Source: Patiria miniata
Lineage: Eukaryota; Echinodermata; Asteroidea; Valvatida; Asterinidae
NCBI RefSeq assembly: GCF_015706575.1
Contig: NW_024037064.1
Location: forward strand, 13,493,606 to 13,557,605
Reading direction: 5' to 3'
Length of the DNA: 64,000 nucleotides
The position numbers and the translations under genes are program-made. This document shows, one piece after another, positions 1 through 12,200 of the stretch. The notes beneath the pieces were generated by a model, which saw nothing but the letters and a program-made list of their open reading frames with translations, did not search any database and was not told where the DNA came from. Every line of letters begins with the position of its first letter. Within the stretch, counting starts at the first letter, position 1.

Positions 1-130
1 AATAATGTGCAAAGTTTATGTCAAACAGAATCCATCAGTTTTTGAAATTTTAATATGATTCTTCAAAATGTTCAGTCTGTTTTAAAGTCTGCAAATTGGC
101 CACAATTTCAGGAATCAGCATATTTTTTAC

Positions 131-3100
131 CTGATGTACCCGGCTTATTAGAATCCTTTGTTGTCTGATCCTTCTCCTTCTCCGCCACGCTGTCCAGAGA
201 TGATCCGCTGATGTCGGCAGCATCATCTTCCGCATCCTCCATGTCAATATCAGAGTCACCTTAAGGTTATGATGATACAAAAAGCAACTTTAAGATACAT
301 TTTATCAGAACTTTCTTAATGCATTATCTCAGGATATTATAAAAACAAATGTAAACGCCAAAACAAATTGGTATAAGGGGTGCGCAAATCTCTCCCCCCC
401 CCCCCTTTGAAAGGTCAAAATCCGATGATTGCCGGACTCTCTGAAATGACCATGCATCTTGTTATTGTAGTAGGGTTTTCAGGTGAAATTTTATAGTGCT
501 CCCTACTGCATCAAAAATAACATCATTGGAAAGGTCACTTCAAATGGAGGACTTCAGACTTTGTTTGAAGAAAATCGGAATTTCTGTTCTAAAGAATTTT
601 TTAAAGTTTTAAAAATGTGGGTTTTTTCGGACGACCAATTGCATTGTGATATAGGGAAGGAAGTGGCCCCATTTTGCAGTAAATTTAGTAGAAAAAACTA
701 AGAAAATGTTGAATATCTTCAGAACAATTTATCCGATTCCCACCAAATTTTCAACATTTGATAAACATACAAATGCCCACAATTTCACATTTTTTTAACT
801 TCTGGATTCTAACCGTTGCCATGGAAACCCAACATGTATGTAATATTCGCAATATATTATTAGTGCAAGTCAATACAATTTGTGAATACTTCGTCAATAC
901 GGTGAAAGGTGGACATACCACAATCACAAATATCAGCTAAACTTCATAAAGCCAATTTGAAGTTACATGTGCAAGTTGAAATTAATATCCAACCTTCCCC
1001 AAGAAAAGTTGTTGCCATGGAAACAAGCCCAATTTCTTATATAATTATAATTATACACTCATCAAACTGTATGGTATTTGGACAAAGTAATGTGGTTAAA
1101 TGCGCTCTGATGGTTTCATTCATACATGTGCCTGAAAACAACTATTTTATCTTTAACTAGAAGATTAAATAACAATTTAGCAGTTTCCGTGGCAACGACA
1201 TGATTCGTAATTACATGATGATGTACATGTACATCAATATTGTTTACATCCATAACATGGATATAAAACTGAGGCGAAGTGCAATTTGTTCAAGTATTTC
1301 AATTCACTGATTTTCAGATCAAGTTTCAAAGCAGACCAGTAATCATTAACAAACACTAGCTATCCTATTGTCTGTTGCCATGGAAATGGAATATTTTTGG
1401 TTTTTTGAGGGGGGCTAGATTTATTTTGTTTGATACAGAAATTGCTGGAAAAAACAAAGTATTTTTTAGTTTTGTATTTTTTTTACCTACCGGTACCAGT
1501 ACACAGAATTAGTACATGTCTTCAAGGAGGAGATCCCCTTTCTTGAAATCCATCAGCAATGGGAAGCACCATTCTGTATCGTTATACTCGTCATACTGTA
1601 TACTGTATACACTTTTCAGTGGATTAGTGTCATTCAGTTTCACAAGATCAAGGACAGTGCCTGGAAACCATTAAGTGTTACATTCAGCATCTGGTGAGAC
1701 ACAGTTATGAAAAACTCGCTTGTTAACAAGCAAAGTGGGATTTTTCATATACTCGGGGAGGAGTTCCTGCTGTCTTTTTATACGTCTGTTTCGCCTCAAC
1801 ACATGAAGTTTTGTTGTTAAATGATGTTTCTGTTCAAGAAATTTGATTTTACGTTCATTCTGTGTTCTAATTGCAGATGGTGGTAAGCTCCCATGACTGG
1901 ATGAATCGTCAACATGTACTGCTGGGTTGGTTCTTATTACCTCCTCAAGATTGCTAATAAGCTGACCCAGTGTGTACTGCTTGCCTTTTACTGACTGCTG
2001 GAAAAGCTCCTTTGAACCTTTGGACTTAAGTTGTTCATGGACAGAGCTCCACACCGAGTCTATTTTATTTGTGAGTTCTACTTTCTTCGCATACTGCTTT
2101 TGTTGTGCCTTGTCCTTTTCTTCTTGCTTTTTCTTAAGATATTCCAACTTCCTGTCTTTCAGATCACGCATTCTTGTGTTGTACTTGTCTTTGTGTGAAG
2201 AACCATTTTTTCTGGCCTCGGCTATGAGGTTTTCTTTTTGTTCTGGTGTTTTGTTGTCAAGCCATTCTCTCGTCTTGTTATTGGACCACATTATCAATGT
2301 CTCATAACAAAGTGTTCTTGCTGCTGGCTTCTGTCTCACCAGAAGATCTAGGATGGCAAAGTCTCTTTCCCCGCCGATGTTGGTTGTAGGGACTGATGAT
2401 GTGGACTGCTTCATAGCAGGGGTGACATCCCAGTACTTGCCTTCTGGCAGTTGATCCTGGCACTGTCTCTCTAATATCAATAAGAGCGCATGCATTAGCA
2501 TTTCCAATGCTTGGATGGTCATCGCATCAAACTCGAGGTCTTCTGTCTCTTCAAACAACTTTGCGTACAGAGGATCTTTATGGATCTCCACATCCTCAAA
2601 CATGACATCACCCTCCAGCACACAACTGGCATCTTGGCACCATTTTTCCAGTGTTAGCTTCATGTCGAGCAAGTAGGCATTTAAGTCCAGAATACTGTCA
2701 ACCTTTTCTACAGTTCTCCAGTAGGGACCAGTGACAACCTTGTCAATTATACCGAGAGCCCGCAGCTCAGCTGTATAGACTTTGACTTGCAAGTCTTCAG
2801 CAACAGCAGAGAGCAACCTGTTTGGATTTGGCCATTTGGACAGAAATTGCAGAATGTCGTCTGCATGGTAGTACACAGCAGCAGCATCATAGTACAGAAT
2901 GTTGAATCTGTTCCCTTTATACGACTGAAGTTTTATTTTCTCATTTTTGGCACTCAAAAAGGCTTGGAAGTGAGATGCTACACCTGATTCTTCACATCCT
3001 CTGGGATGAAATGCCTTAACTGCAGTGCGTACAAGCCGAGCTGCTCCTGACTCGCTCGTTTCAAAAGCATATTTTGGCTTATAATTGTCCAATGAGACGT

Positions 3101-6100
3101 CTTCAAAGATCTTCAGAACTTTGTCACATTCCAAAGCAAAGTTGGGAAGGACGTGTGCTTTACAGTAGAAGTTAAACATCTCCACAAGACTGGTCTTGTT
3201 TGTTTCTGAAAGAATATCCCAGTTTTCATTTACTTTGGGGAGCAACTTTTCACGTAGGATTTCAACTTTTTCATTGAAGGTTGCTGATGTAGGTCCTTGG
3301 TCTGACATCGTGCTGTTTAGAGAGGTGATCAGCTCCGCCACTTTCAGATATTTTTTCAGTATCATCACTGGAAACGACGTCAGCAATATCATCTATGACG
3401 GATTCAAAAGAACCTAAGACATCACTGGTTGTGCCTCCTGAAAGTTCTTGCATGCCGAGCGTCAATGTCCTACCACTAGAGAGCGTTACCTGAAAGCCCT
3501 GGTAATGTTTGTGGAACTTACTTGTTCCATCTTGGTGAAGACAAGTTCTGGGACTACTTAGCATTGCTTCTGCAACTTGTACTGCTGCAAGGTGTTTGGC
3601 TTCCACCAGCATCGTACTTTTCAAGGCATTGCTTGGTAGTCTTTCAACATCTCTATTGGCAAGTTTCTTCAAAACTGTAGAAATTACAGGGTTGATGGCA
3701 TTCATGCTCACATTGAGAGAAAGCAAATCCATAATTACCTCGCAAACTTCATTACTATACTTCCCATCATAAAATGTTTCAATGTTTTCGTTTTCAAAAA
3801 TGTCTGACAGCTGTTGAAGCTCTGCATTTTCTTTTTCTAATTCTTTGATCCGAAGCTGAAGTTACAACTGGAGTATTATCACGGCACGTGCTTGTCTTGT
3901 AATAACTGAGCTTGTGCTGCAGCCGCACTTTATCATGTTTCAATTGTTCAATTATGGCTTCTGCATTTGTCAACTCATTCATTTTTGCCTCCAAATTTCT
4001 TTGTGCTGCTTCTACTCCCATTTTCAAATGCTCAGCATCTTGTCTGCAGGTGTCATTTTGTTTTTGCAGTTTTGAAATACAGGCACTTCTTCGCTTTAGA
4101 CGTTTATTCACATTCTTTGAGTTCATTACGCTTTGTTTAGATTTCAAGTTGATCAGTCTTGTTTGAGTTTCAGTGAGCAACTGGGATTTTTCATTATACT
4201 GTTTTTGAAGACTTGACAACTTTTTCTTTAATCCTTCTTCATTAAGCGATTCAATTTGAATGTTTATTTTGTCCATATCATCCAACAACTTTTCATTTTC
4301 AGCTTCCAGGCATCGCAGATCATTTGACAAGATGCTGTTGTCTTGAACCACATCCTGAAGTTTACGCTTCATGCATCGATTTTCTGCTTTGGCTGCAACA
4401 AGTTTTTGAGCGTATGTCTTTTCTTTCACAGTTGTTGCGCTCTCTAGCAGTCTCTCGTGGTTTGAGGATTTTTTTGGAATTGCAAATTTGTTATGCATGA
4501 AGATCTCTTTTGCATCCCTTTTCCTGTTGCTATTTAGGTCCCTAATCTTATTGTACACAGAAGTACATTTATTATATATTGTTCTTTCATCAGCGCCTCC
4601 ATCTCGGATTTCAGGGTATTGTTCTCGTAGAGTCTCTGCGATACATTTTACTGTCCACTGGTTTCTTTGTTTCAACTCGACAGTGATGGAATAAATGTCG
4701 CCATTGGTGATATATGTACATTGATCAGCCATTTCAGTGTTGGATGAATCTGAAATAAATTTAAAAAAAAAGGCCAATTAAAATTGTACAGTAATCTCTA
4801 TGTACATAATTATGTTAATTAATATTCAAGTAATGTTAAATGGGACATAATGTACAATTGTGTTGTGTTGCAGAACTTAACCAAAATTTATTGACGGGGG
4901 GGGGGGTTCAATATTGGACTAAATATTGTTAATTGGGAACTTTTTATTTTTGTGTAGAATAAATTTGTACATTATTGATAGGCCTGAAATGAAATACATT
5001 TTCTAAAAATCCATAAGAAAGAATGCAATAAAGGTTTGCATTATTAACAAACATTTTTAAACATGATAAAACTAAAAGTCAATACAAAAGATTAAACTCA
5101 AAAAATCTTACCTGCTAAATTAGTGGAACTTCCAAAACCAACAAGAAACCAACATCATCCAAAGCAGCCTGTTTGTTTGCTTAAATACGATATATGAACT
5201 TTTCGATAGCAAGTGTAGGATGTTGTTTACCACAAAGGGGAAACAATCAAACAATTAGGCCTAATCTTTACAAAATAATGAGCATCAAATTCAAAAAAAA
5301 AAAGAAAAAAAAAGAAAGAAATCACAGGTGAAAACAACAACTGAAGTCTCAACAATAACACTTACCAGCAACAATAACAAAAACATAAAACAAACACTAT
5401 GCCCAATTGAATTATTGGGAAAAAAATATGTTTAAACTGTTGTTTATTTGAAACTGGAACTGGAAGACAATTTTGAGATTTTATTTGAGAATCTGTGATT
5501 AACATCGACACACCGGCACGGCCATGACGGCAGATCATTCCCAATCAGCTGATCACTTCATTGACAATTAGCAACAAATCTCGAAAATATTATTCCAATT
5601 CCAAACCACATTGTCATTTATGAGTAACAAAAGTAACTCTTCAAATAAACTGCAAATTATTGGACAAAAAAGTTACTAAATCCTCTTCTAACCTGTCAAA
5701 TCTGACTACGATTGATGACAAAGTCACGAAAGTAGCCCGGCTCCGCTTTGCGATCAACACATTTTTTTTTGTGCAGCGCGCGATCACGTCCAGTGCCCGG
5801 CGTACAGTCAGTTCCCTAATACAACGTGTATTCCTTCAGCGCGCATTGGCACTGGGAACTTGACCAAGAATTGGCGTAAAGTTCCCGGATGCCAGAATTT
5901 GATGATGTCGCTTGGAACAACCTATTTTAAAAGGGGTGTACGCAAGACTTTCGTTTAAAAAATCGCCTAAAATCAAAGATAGAATGGAAGAATAAATATC
6001 ACTTTTCAATATCAAAACCCAAACGAGTAGAAAATACAAAACAGATGTGATCAAATTTGTCACTGAAATGTACTTTTTGTCGCAATTTTCGCAATCCTTG

Positions 6101-8178
6101 GCCGATTTTTTCGTTTGACCCCTCAAAATGTAGCCCATTAACCCCCCTTTCATACCCTGTATTTTTCGCAATGGTACGACCTTCGCAACCCGTGCGACCG
6201 CTTCGGCAAAGGCGAGCCATGCGGAACTTGCCTCGGTAAAAACCGGGGCCGTTCGCCCGCGTGAGTGGAGACCCAGAATTTCGTGACTTTTTCGCTCTTT
6301 CTTACTCCGTAACTTTGTTAATATTGATTGTATTGAATTGAAACTTTCACAGACAAGAGATGAGATATTCAGTAAAAATATGTGAGGTATATATTGTATG
6401 TTGGTGATCAAGTTTTGTAAATAATTGTTTTTGTATATTATTGAGAAGTGCCGAACGCGAGACGTCCGAACAAATTCGTGACGTCACTGAACAGCCTAAT
6501 TGTAGTCGAACCTCGTTAATAAGAGGTCCTTGGGGCCTTTGTAGTTGACCTTGTTATAACAGGAACCTTGTATTATCAGGTTATGACAAAAATGGGGGGA
6601 AAAACGGAATTGAAACCAAAAATTTCCTTGTTACAGGTAAAATTTTGTATTAACAGTACTCTTATTATCGAGGTTCGATTGTTATAACAATCAGTCCCTG
6701 GTCTAAAGCTTGCATTGTTAAGTTGTTTGTGTGTGCCATTTTGTTGTTGGATAGGTTATAAAGCAGATATATAAACTTTGTTTTCTTTGGCATTGTTTTC
6801 TATTAATGTCAACAAATGCAAGCCCTGTCATAACCACAGCCCTCAAACCCCCCATCTAAATACACGCACAAACGAAAACTAAACCATGCAAATAGAGGAA
6901 ACCCAACTTACCTTTCTGACTGAGTTCAGTTGATGGGGATTGAGGTGCCAAGGGCTCAGTAGAAAGCTCATTCGATGCTTCTGGCCCATCAGCATCATCT
7001 CCAGAATCGGCATCTATATGGTGATGCGACTTGCAGTTGTTCATTGGACGTTTTCCTGGACAGAAAAAAGTTGATATCTCCTTCAGATAGGAATGAAATC
7101 AGTTACATGTCTTAAAAAAGTAAACCACCAAACTGTAACCCCCCCCCCCTGAAAAAGAGAAAGACAACAGTTGATTTACAAAAAAGTTAGAAACCACTTT
7201 CCTTGAACCCAACACACTTTCCCACCTACCCAACACAAAAAACGAAGCAAAGAAATAATGAAATAAAAAATGTGGGACAGACTAGTGTAGACAAATTGGG
7301 CCAGCTGTTTTTAGTACATGAAATAAGCCGGCATGGCACTGAATAAATGGATAACAAAGCAGTTGATGGATAACAAAGGATAACAAAGCAGTTGAAAATA
7401 TTGCATGGATGACACAGCTGCATTATTATTACGTTTCCAAGGAAGGGCGGAACAGTATATATCTAATACCCCCCCCCCCCCCCTGCACAAACCCTATGGA
7501 TCTCAAAACAAAGTCTTTCCTAAGAAATTAAATAAAAATTCCACGTTAAACTCTCAGCAGAATTTCACTTTTTGGTGGCCGATAAGCTGTAATAAGGAAA
7601 ATATGGCGGGGTATTAAAGTAAAATCTTACCAAGCATGCCAAGAATATACATGGCTTTGAAACCAATCAAAAGAAAGCAAAAACCAATTCCCACCTCAAG
7701 TCAAGTCGATATTGAAATTTGACACGGTCATGTCATGACGGTAAAACTTACCGATGATCTGGTCCATCTCCTCATAGTAGGGAGACGTTAACCGCCCTCG
7801 TCCAGAGGTGTGGTTAATTGTTTTTGCCTCTCTGTATTTTCGACGGAGGTAGTCCATCCTGTCCTTCAGGGACTCCCATGTTGTGTAGAGGGACTCTGGG
7901 AACTGGGCCGAAAACAGGTTCAAAATCGACGCCCACACACGCGAATTGTACATCATGCCTTCGAAGCTGGCTTGGTGTTGCTCCGACCCCCAGATCGCAA
8001 TTAATCCCACAGTTTCAGGATGTCCCCAGTTCTTTTTACGTTTCCCCCCAGGCCCATCGGACTCACTTGCTGTCTTCGATTTTCTTTTTTTCGGGGCCTT
8101 CGGCTTCGTCGACGGAGCATTTGGGGTGGAACAAGAGCTTGAAGACATGGAAGAAGGAATTCCGGAAGAAGAGGCCAT
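131..8178 (-). CDS. Myb/SANT-like DNA-binding protein gene, three exons seen, incomplete at left edge
   Basis: The exon model is 7752-8178, 6912-7055 and 131-259, read on the minus strand. The donors are GTAAGT, GTAAGT and GTAAAA, and the acceptors end in AG. All junctions are phase 1, so the three exons join in frame. The start ATG at 8176-8178 has a good context (A at -3, G at +4). Exon 1 has a Ser/Lys-rich leader with a basic KKRKSK stretch. A trihelix-type Myb/SANT-like domain follows, beginning WGHPETVGLIAIW and ending in LRRKYREAK. Exons 2 and 3 are acidic and probably disordered. Such domains occur in host regulators and in Harbinger accessory proteins. The family call is reasonable, but the target and function are unknown. 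The last intron is about 6.6 kb and contains the hAT-like relic. Exon 3 is assigned only by phase and splice sites, and more exons must lie beyond position 1. Confidence 0.6.
265..1508. other. AT-rich intronic stretch with a cluster of X-box-like motifs
   Basis: No convincing gene is present; the short open frames at 483-1160 have no splice or family support. A C11 run lies near 394-404. Four copies of an RFX X-box-like 14-mer occur at 815-828, 1011-1024, 1183-1196 (inverted) and 1374-1387. Confidence 0.6.
815..1387. promoter_or_regulatory. Four X-box-like motifs
   Basis: GTTGCCATGGAAAC is exact at 815-828 and 1011-1024, and one base different at 1374-1387. The reverse complement with one change is at 1183-1196. 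The spacing is 196, 172 and 191 bases. RFX factors bind GTTGCC-N-GGYAAC-type palindromes. Whether these sites are functional or part of an old repeat cannot be told here. Confidence 0.45.
1509..4732 (-). pseudogene. hAT-like transposase relic (copy 1) with N-terminal coiled coil and C-terminal Tudor-like domain
   Basis: Three open pieces (about 3794-4732, 3271-3860, 1671-3356) align in order with the better preserved copy at 61069-64000. The N-terminal part has a small predicted helical domain and long coiled coils. The middle piece has HQDGTSKF (D codon 3529-3531). The main piece has MSDQGPT (D codon 3300-3302), RFNILYYDA, and GGERDF (E codon 2367-2369). The spacing of about 76 and 311 residues resembles hAT transposases, and the end resembles the hAT SERxF dimerisation block. 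Lesions are a frameshift near 3845-3870, a one-base shift at the A6 run (T6 on plus, 3351-3356), and an in-frame TAA at 1671-1673. After that TAA the frame stays open to 1509 and encodes a Tudor-like WFPGTVLDLV...YDEYNDTEW segment. The start ATG is probably 4730-4732. An upstream acceptor at 4750-4751 and a donor at 5110-5111 suggest a 5' UTR exon ending at 5112. The element lies inside the Myb/SANT intron on the same strand. Confidence 0.7.
4750..6503. other. Intronic sequence, no further gene seen
   Basis: AT-rich DNA with homopolymer runs. The stretch holds a possible 5' UTR exon of copy 1 (minus-strand donor GTAAGA after 5112). The 191-codon minus-strand frame at 5836-6411 overlaps several other open frames and shows no domain. 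I treat it as chance. Confidence 0.4.
6506..6678. mobile_element. Short inverted-repeat element (Tc1/mariner-pogo-like MITE)
   Basis: The left end is TCGAACCTCGTTAATAAGAG. The right end is its inverted complement with one change (CTCTTATTATCGAGGTTCGA). The length is about 173 bp and there is no coding capacity. The palindromic ends and AT-rich core resemble pogo/Tigger-type MITEs. The target duplication was not resolved. Confidence 0.6.
7056..7751. other. Intron 1 of the Myb/SANT-like gene
   Basis: Bounded by the GTAAGT donor after 7752 and the CAG acceptor before 7055 (minus strand). It contains C9 and C14 homopolymers (near 7140 and 7471) and no supported gene. Confidence 0.55.
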
Positions 8179-8592
8179 TTTGTTGAGTTGTTTGTAGTAC
8201 AATGATCTTTGTGTGCGTTGCGTCGCGTCAGTGTTGACGTTGACGTGGCTGACTAAATTCAGCGCGCGAAAAATACGTCACAGGCACGTCATATCCCGCA
8301 TAGGTCAAAGGTGACTGTGCACAGCGCCCGCAATGTGTGACATTCTGCCAGTCTCGAACAGCGAATGAACCGTTACGTCGCGGAATATAAGTCCAGGTGG
8401 GAACGCACGGTAGAATTACACTAAAGCCAGTCACAGTAACTTTCCGCATGGCCGCTGAAGAAAAAGTCCAATGGGAACAAGGCTTATGACAATGTACTGA
8501 TAGATTATGGGTTATATGTACCAAGGTGTCAATATCCCCCTCTCCCCAATCCGCAGAGTGCAGAAAACATTAAATCATTTTTTTTTTTTCAG
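8179..8592. promoter_or_regulatory. Intergenic interval between divergent genes
   Basis: This interval separates the minus-strand Myb/SANT-like start (8178) from the plus-strand SAM-like exon (8593). It is relatively CpG-rich (CGTCGCGTCA, TTGACGTTGACGTGG, GCGCGCG near 8218-8270), which suggests a promoter. A long pyrimidine tract ends in CAG at 8590-8592, the acceptor of the SAM-like exon. Confidence 0.4.
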
Positions 8593-8691
8593 AAGAGGGC
8601 TTTGATGATGAGTCGTTTGGTCTTCTAACAGAGGAGTCAGTGAAGGTGGTGATTCCAAAGCTGGGAATTCGTCTGAAATTTATGGCCCTTC

Positions 8692-8838
8692 TGTGATGAG
8701 ATATGATAGAATAATGACAAGACTAGCGATGTATTAAGTGAAGTTCTGTAGGTCATGTTCCACGCTCCATGTACAGTAATCAAGTAACCCTGGGAGGTAT
8801 AGATCAAAGGTTATATGAATATGCATGGTCCCATTACA
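8692..8838 (-). repeat. 3' LTR of gypsy element 1 (147 bp)
   Basis: On plus it starts TGTGATGAGATATG and ends CCCATTACA. It differs from the partner at 13775-13921 only in GATGAG versus GATAAG. Confidence 0.95.
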
Positions 8839-8849
8839 TCCCCCCTTTT
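8839..8849 (-). other. Polypurine tract of gypsy element 1
   Basis: On the element strand this reads AAAAGGGGGGA directly before the 3' LTR. This is the usual plus-strand priming site. Confidence 0.75.
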
Positions 8850-9298
8850 GAGAACAAAATCTATGAATGAAAGTGAGGGTTAAATGAACTAGATTTTGTA
8901 GCAAAATTGGAAATGCATATACAATGAATTGTCCTGTGTCTCTAAGGAATGAACTACTTGCCAAATTGTCATCTAATTTGCTGAACCAAGTAGGAAACTT
9001 TTCTAGTGTCTTGCTTATTATCAACAATATATTTTAGGAACTCTTTTTCTGAACTCTATTTTCGGAACACTTTTCTCTTATTTTCTAAATGACAAAAACA
9101 AAACTTAAAATTTGTCTGCATAAAAAAAAATTGTTTTTTTGTTGAACAAAGTGAACTAAAATTGTCTTTACTTAGTTACTTTTTTCGTTTACGCTGGTAC
9201 TTCTTTCTGTGCCTTGTAACGACAAAAAAATACATTAAAAGAATAAAACTTTAAAAAAAAAATGAATTTGTTGTCTCTAAGCGTTACTTGAAACAGAC

Positions 9299-12200
9299 TT
9301 ATGTTTCAATCAGTCTTTGTGGTTTCTTCACTACGCGGCCACTGCGTGTACGGTATGGTTCAGTAGCCACAGCAGGTAAGTTAGTGATAGAGTTGTTGTT
9401 GTCACTGTGTTGTTTCTGATCAGTAGACTTGCTCCCAGTCTTCCTCAGTATAGACTTGGGGGCATGTGGGTTGAGTGACGGGGTATGTACGCTAGCAACT
9501 GGTGGGTCTGCAAAGCGGAGTGTCTTTCTCATTGGTTCAGTATTGCGAATGTGCACTCTGTTACGGCGTAAGCTTTGTCCAGTTGGTGTCTGAACAATGA
9601 ATGATCTGGGTTCTGGACAAGCATCTTTGACAACTGCGGGTGTCCATTTCCCAGTGTGATGATCTTGAACCGTCACGTGTTGTCCCGGTACCAGTGATGA
9701 TAGTTTGCGCATACCATCACGGTCATGGTACTCCTTCTGTTTGTCTTGGCGCTGGGCCAACCTGGCATACACGTCAGCTTTGTCGTGCCGGTTGTGTCGA
9801 ATCTTCGACGGAAGATTGTCCTTGAGTTTGCGACCATTGAGTTGCTCTGCAGGTGAGGGAAGAGCACTGTCTATCGGAGTTGTGCGGAGGCATAGGAGTG
9901 CAAGGTAGGGGTCCATGTTGGACTGCTTTGCCTTTGTCAAGGTCAATTTCACAGTCTGTATCATCCGCTCGATGAAACCGTTACTCCTTGGATACCTTGG
10001 GCTTGATGTTACGTGATCAAATTCCCAGTCTTGGGAGAATTTGTGGTACTCACGGCTGTCGTACTGCGGCCCATTGTCACTTATGACTTTGGTGGGGATA
10101 CCTTGCTCACTGAAGATTTGTTTTGTGAGAGTTATTACCGCTGCACTCGAACACTGACCACTCACGCGACGTACAAATGTAGCTTTGGAATAATAGTCCG
10201 CGATGATGAGGTAGTCAGCATTGTCAAAATGGAATAGATCCGTTCCGACGGTCTGCCAAGGCCGCTGGGGTATCTCATGAGGTAGTAGGGGCTCATGAGA
10301 CTGCTTGCGCTGATGTGTTTGGCACACAACGCATTTCCCAACCAACTGTTCAATGTCCTTGTTGATACCTGGCCAATACACGCACACTTTGGCTCGCAGT
10401 TGGCATTTGTTGACACCTTGGTGTCCGGCGTGTATTTTTGCGAGTGTCTCTTGTTGCATGGATTCGGGAATGATGATTCTGTCTCCCTTGACGACTAGGC
10501 CGTTGTCGACTGACAGTTCGTCTCTACATGACCAGTAGTGACGTATGCATTTAGGCAGATCCTTGGGATCCTCCGGCCAGCCAGTCATGATTGTCTCAGA
10601 CAATGATCGTAGGGTAGAATCACTAGCTGTCTCTTGCTTGAGCTGAGTGAGTCTAGCTTGAGAGAACTGTATGGCGTAGATTGTCGTATCGAAGTTGATA
10701 TGAGGGCCATACGCGGGATTGAGTCGCGAAAGAGCGTCTGCGAGTAATAGTTCGCGTCCCGGCTTGTATACGATCGTGAAATCATAGGGCTGCAAACGCA
10801 ACATCATACGCTGGAGTCTTGGGGGTGTGTTAGCGAGGCTTTTGTGTTGGATGTTCTCCAAGGGCTTGTGGTCAGACTCCACAACGAACTTTGACCCGTA
10901 AAGGTAAGTGTGGAATTGTGTACAACCAAACACCACAGCAAGCAACTCGCGTTCGATGTTTGCGTATCGTTTCTCAGTTTCTGTCAGTGCTTTGTTCGCG
11001 AATGCCACAGGTTTGTTGTTTTGCAGGAGTGCCGCTCCGAGTCCTTTCAGAGACGCGTCGACCTGTAGCACTGTGGGTTGTCGAGGGTCGAAGTGGGTGA
11101 GCGTACACTCAGTACCGATTAGCGACTTGAAATTTTCGAATGCTTTCTGGTGCGATTCCGTCCACTGCCACTCGCTTTCTTTGCGTAGCAGTGCGCGGAG
11201 TGTGTCCGTATGATCAGCGAGTCTGGGGAGAAACGGCGCGAGGTACTGCACCATGCCCAGAAACTGCTGAAGTTCATTGACATTCTGCGGTGCAGGAAGT
11301 GCATGTATGTCTTGCACCTTCTCCGGGTCGGGGTGCACACCAGAGGCATCGTACAGGCATCCGAAGAACTTAATGCAAGGGGTTCTCACCTCGCACTTGC
11401 TGAGATTGAAGATCAGGCCGTATTTGCGAGCGACTTGCATGAGGTTGTGTAAGTGTTTGTCATGTTCTTCGACTGTAGAACCGAAGACTGCGATATCATC
11501 TGCAATCCCCAAAGTGCCAGGGCATTGCTCCAGGATCATGTCCATTTTCTCCTGGAAGATATCCTGGGAGACTTTCAGCCCGAAGGGTAGGCGACGGAAA
11601 CGATACCGTCCAAATGGCGAATTGAAGGTTGTCAAGATACTGGACTCCTCATCCAGCACGATGCTCCAGTACCCATGTCGTGCATCCAGCTTGCTGAACA
11701 CTTTAGCGCCACTGAACTGATGTGTGATTTCTTCCAGTGTTGGCGTTTTGTGATATGTCCGCTTGGAGGCTTTGTTCAGTGCTTGCGGGTCTAGGCACAC
11801 GCGAAGACTGCCATTGGGCTTTCTGCTGAATGCCAGTGACGAAACCCAGTCTGTGGGCTCCGTGACCTTGGTAATGACATTCATGCTTTCCATTCTGTCC
11901 AGTTCAGTCTTAAGCTCCTCCTTGATCTGGATTGGGTACTTTCGTGGAGGATGTACGACCGGACATGCATCCTCTCGTAGCGTGATATGGTATTCACCGG
12001 GGAATTTACCAATCCCAGTGAAGCGATCAGGATACATGCTCTGGAGGTCATCTTTCGTTGGTATTGGCTGGATGGGCTCGCGTTGTGTCTGCGATGTGCG
12101 ATGAACACCCACGGAACTGTCACTGCGTCGTGGTGTTTTGCGTATCGCACAGTTGAGCGTGATGAGGTGGAGAGCTCGTGAGGTCGGAAGTCCAAGGATT

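Noticed and set aside
3271..3392. Programmed ribosomal frameshift at the A6 run in copy 1
   Set aside because: Copy 2 has no shift there, and copy 1 also has a second shift and a stop, so decay is simpler.
5836..6411. 191-codon minus-strand open frame
   Set aside because: Other frames are open over the same GC-richer stretch, there is no domain, and no splice logic. It lies inside an intron.
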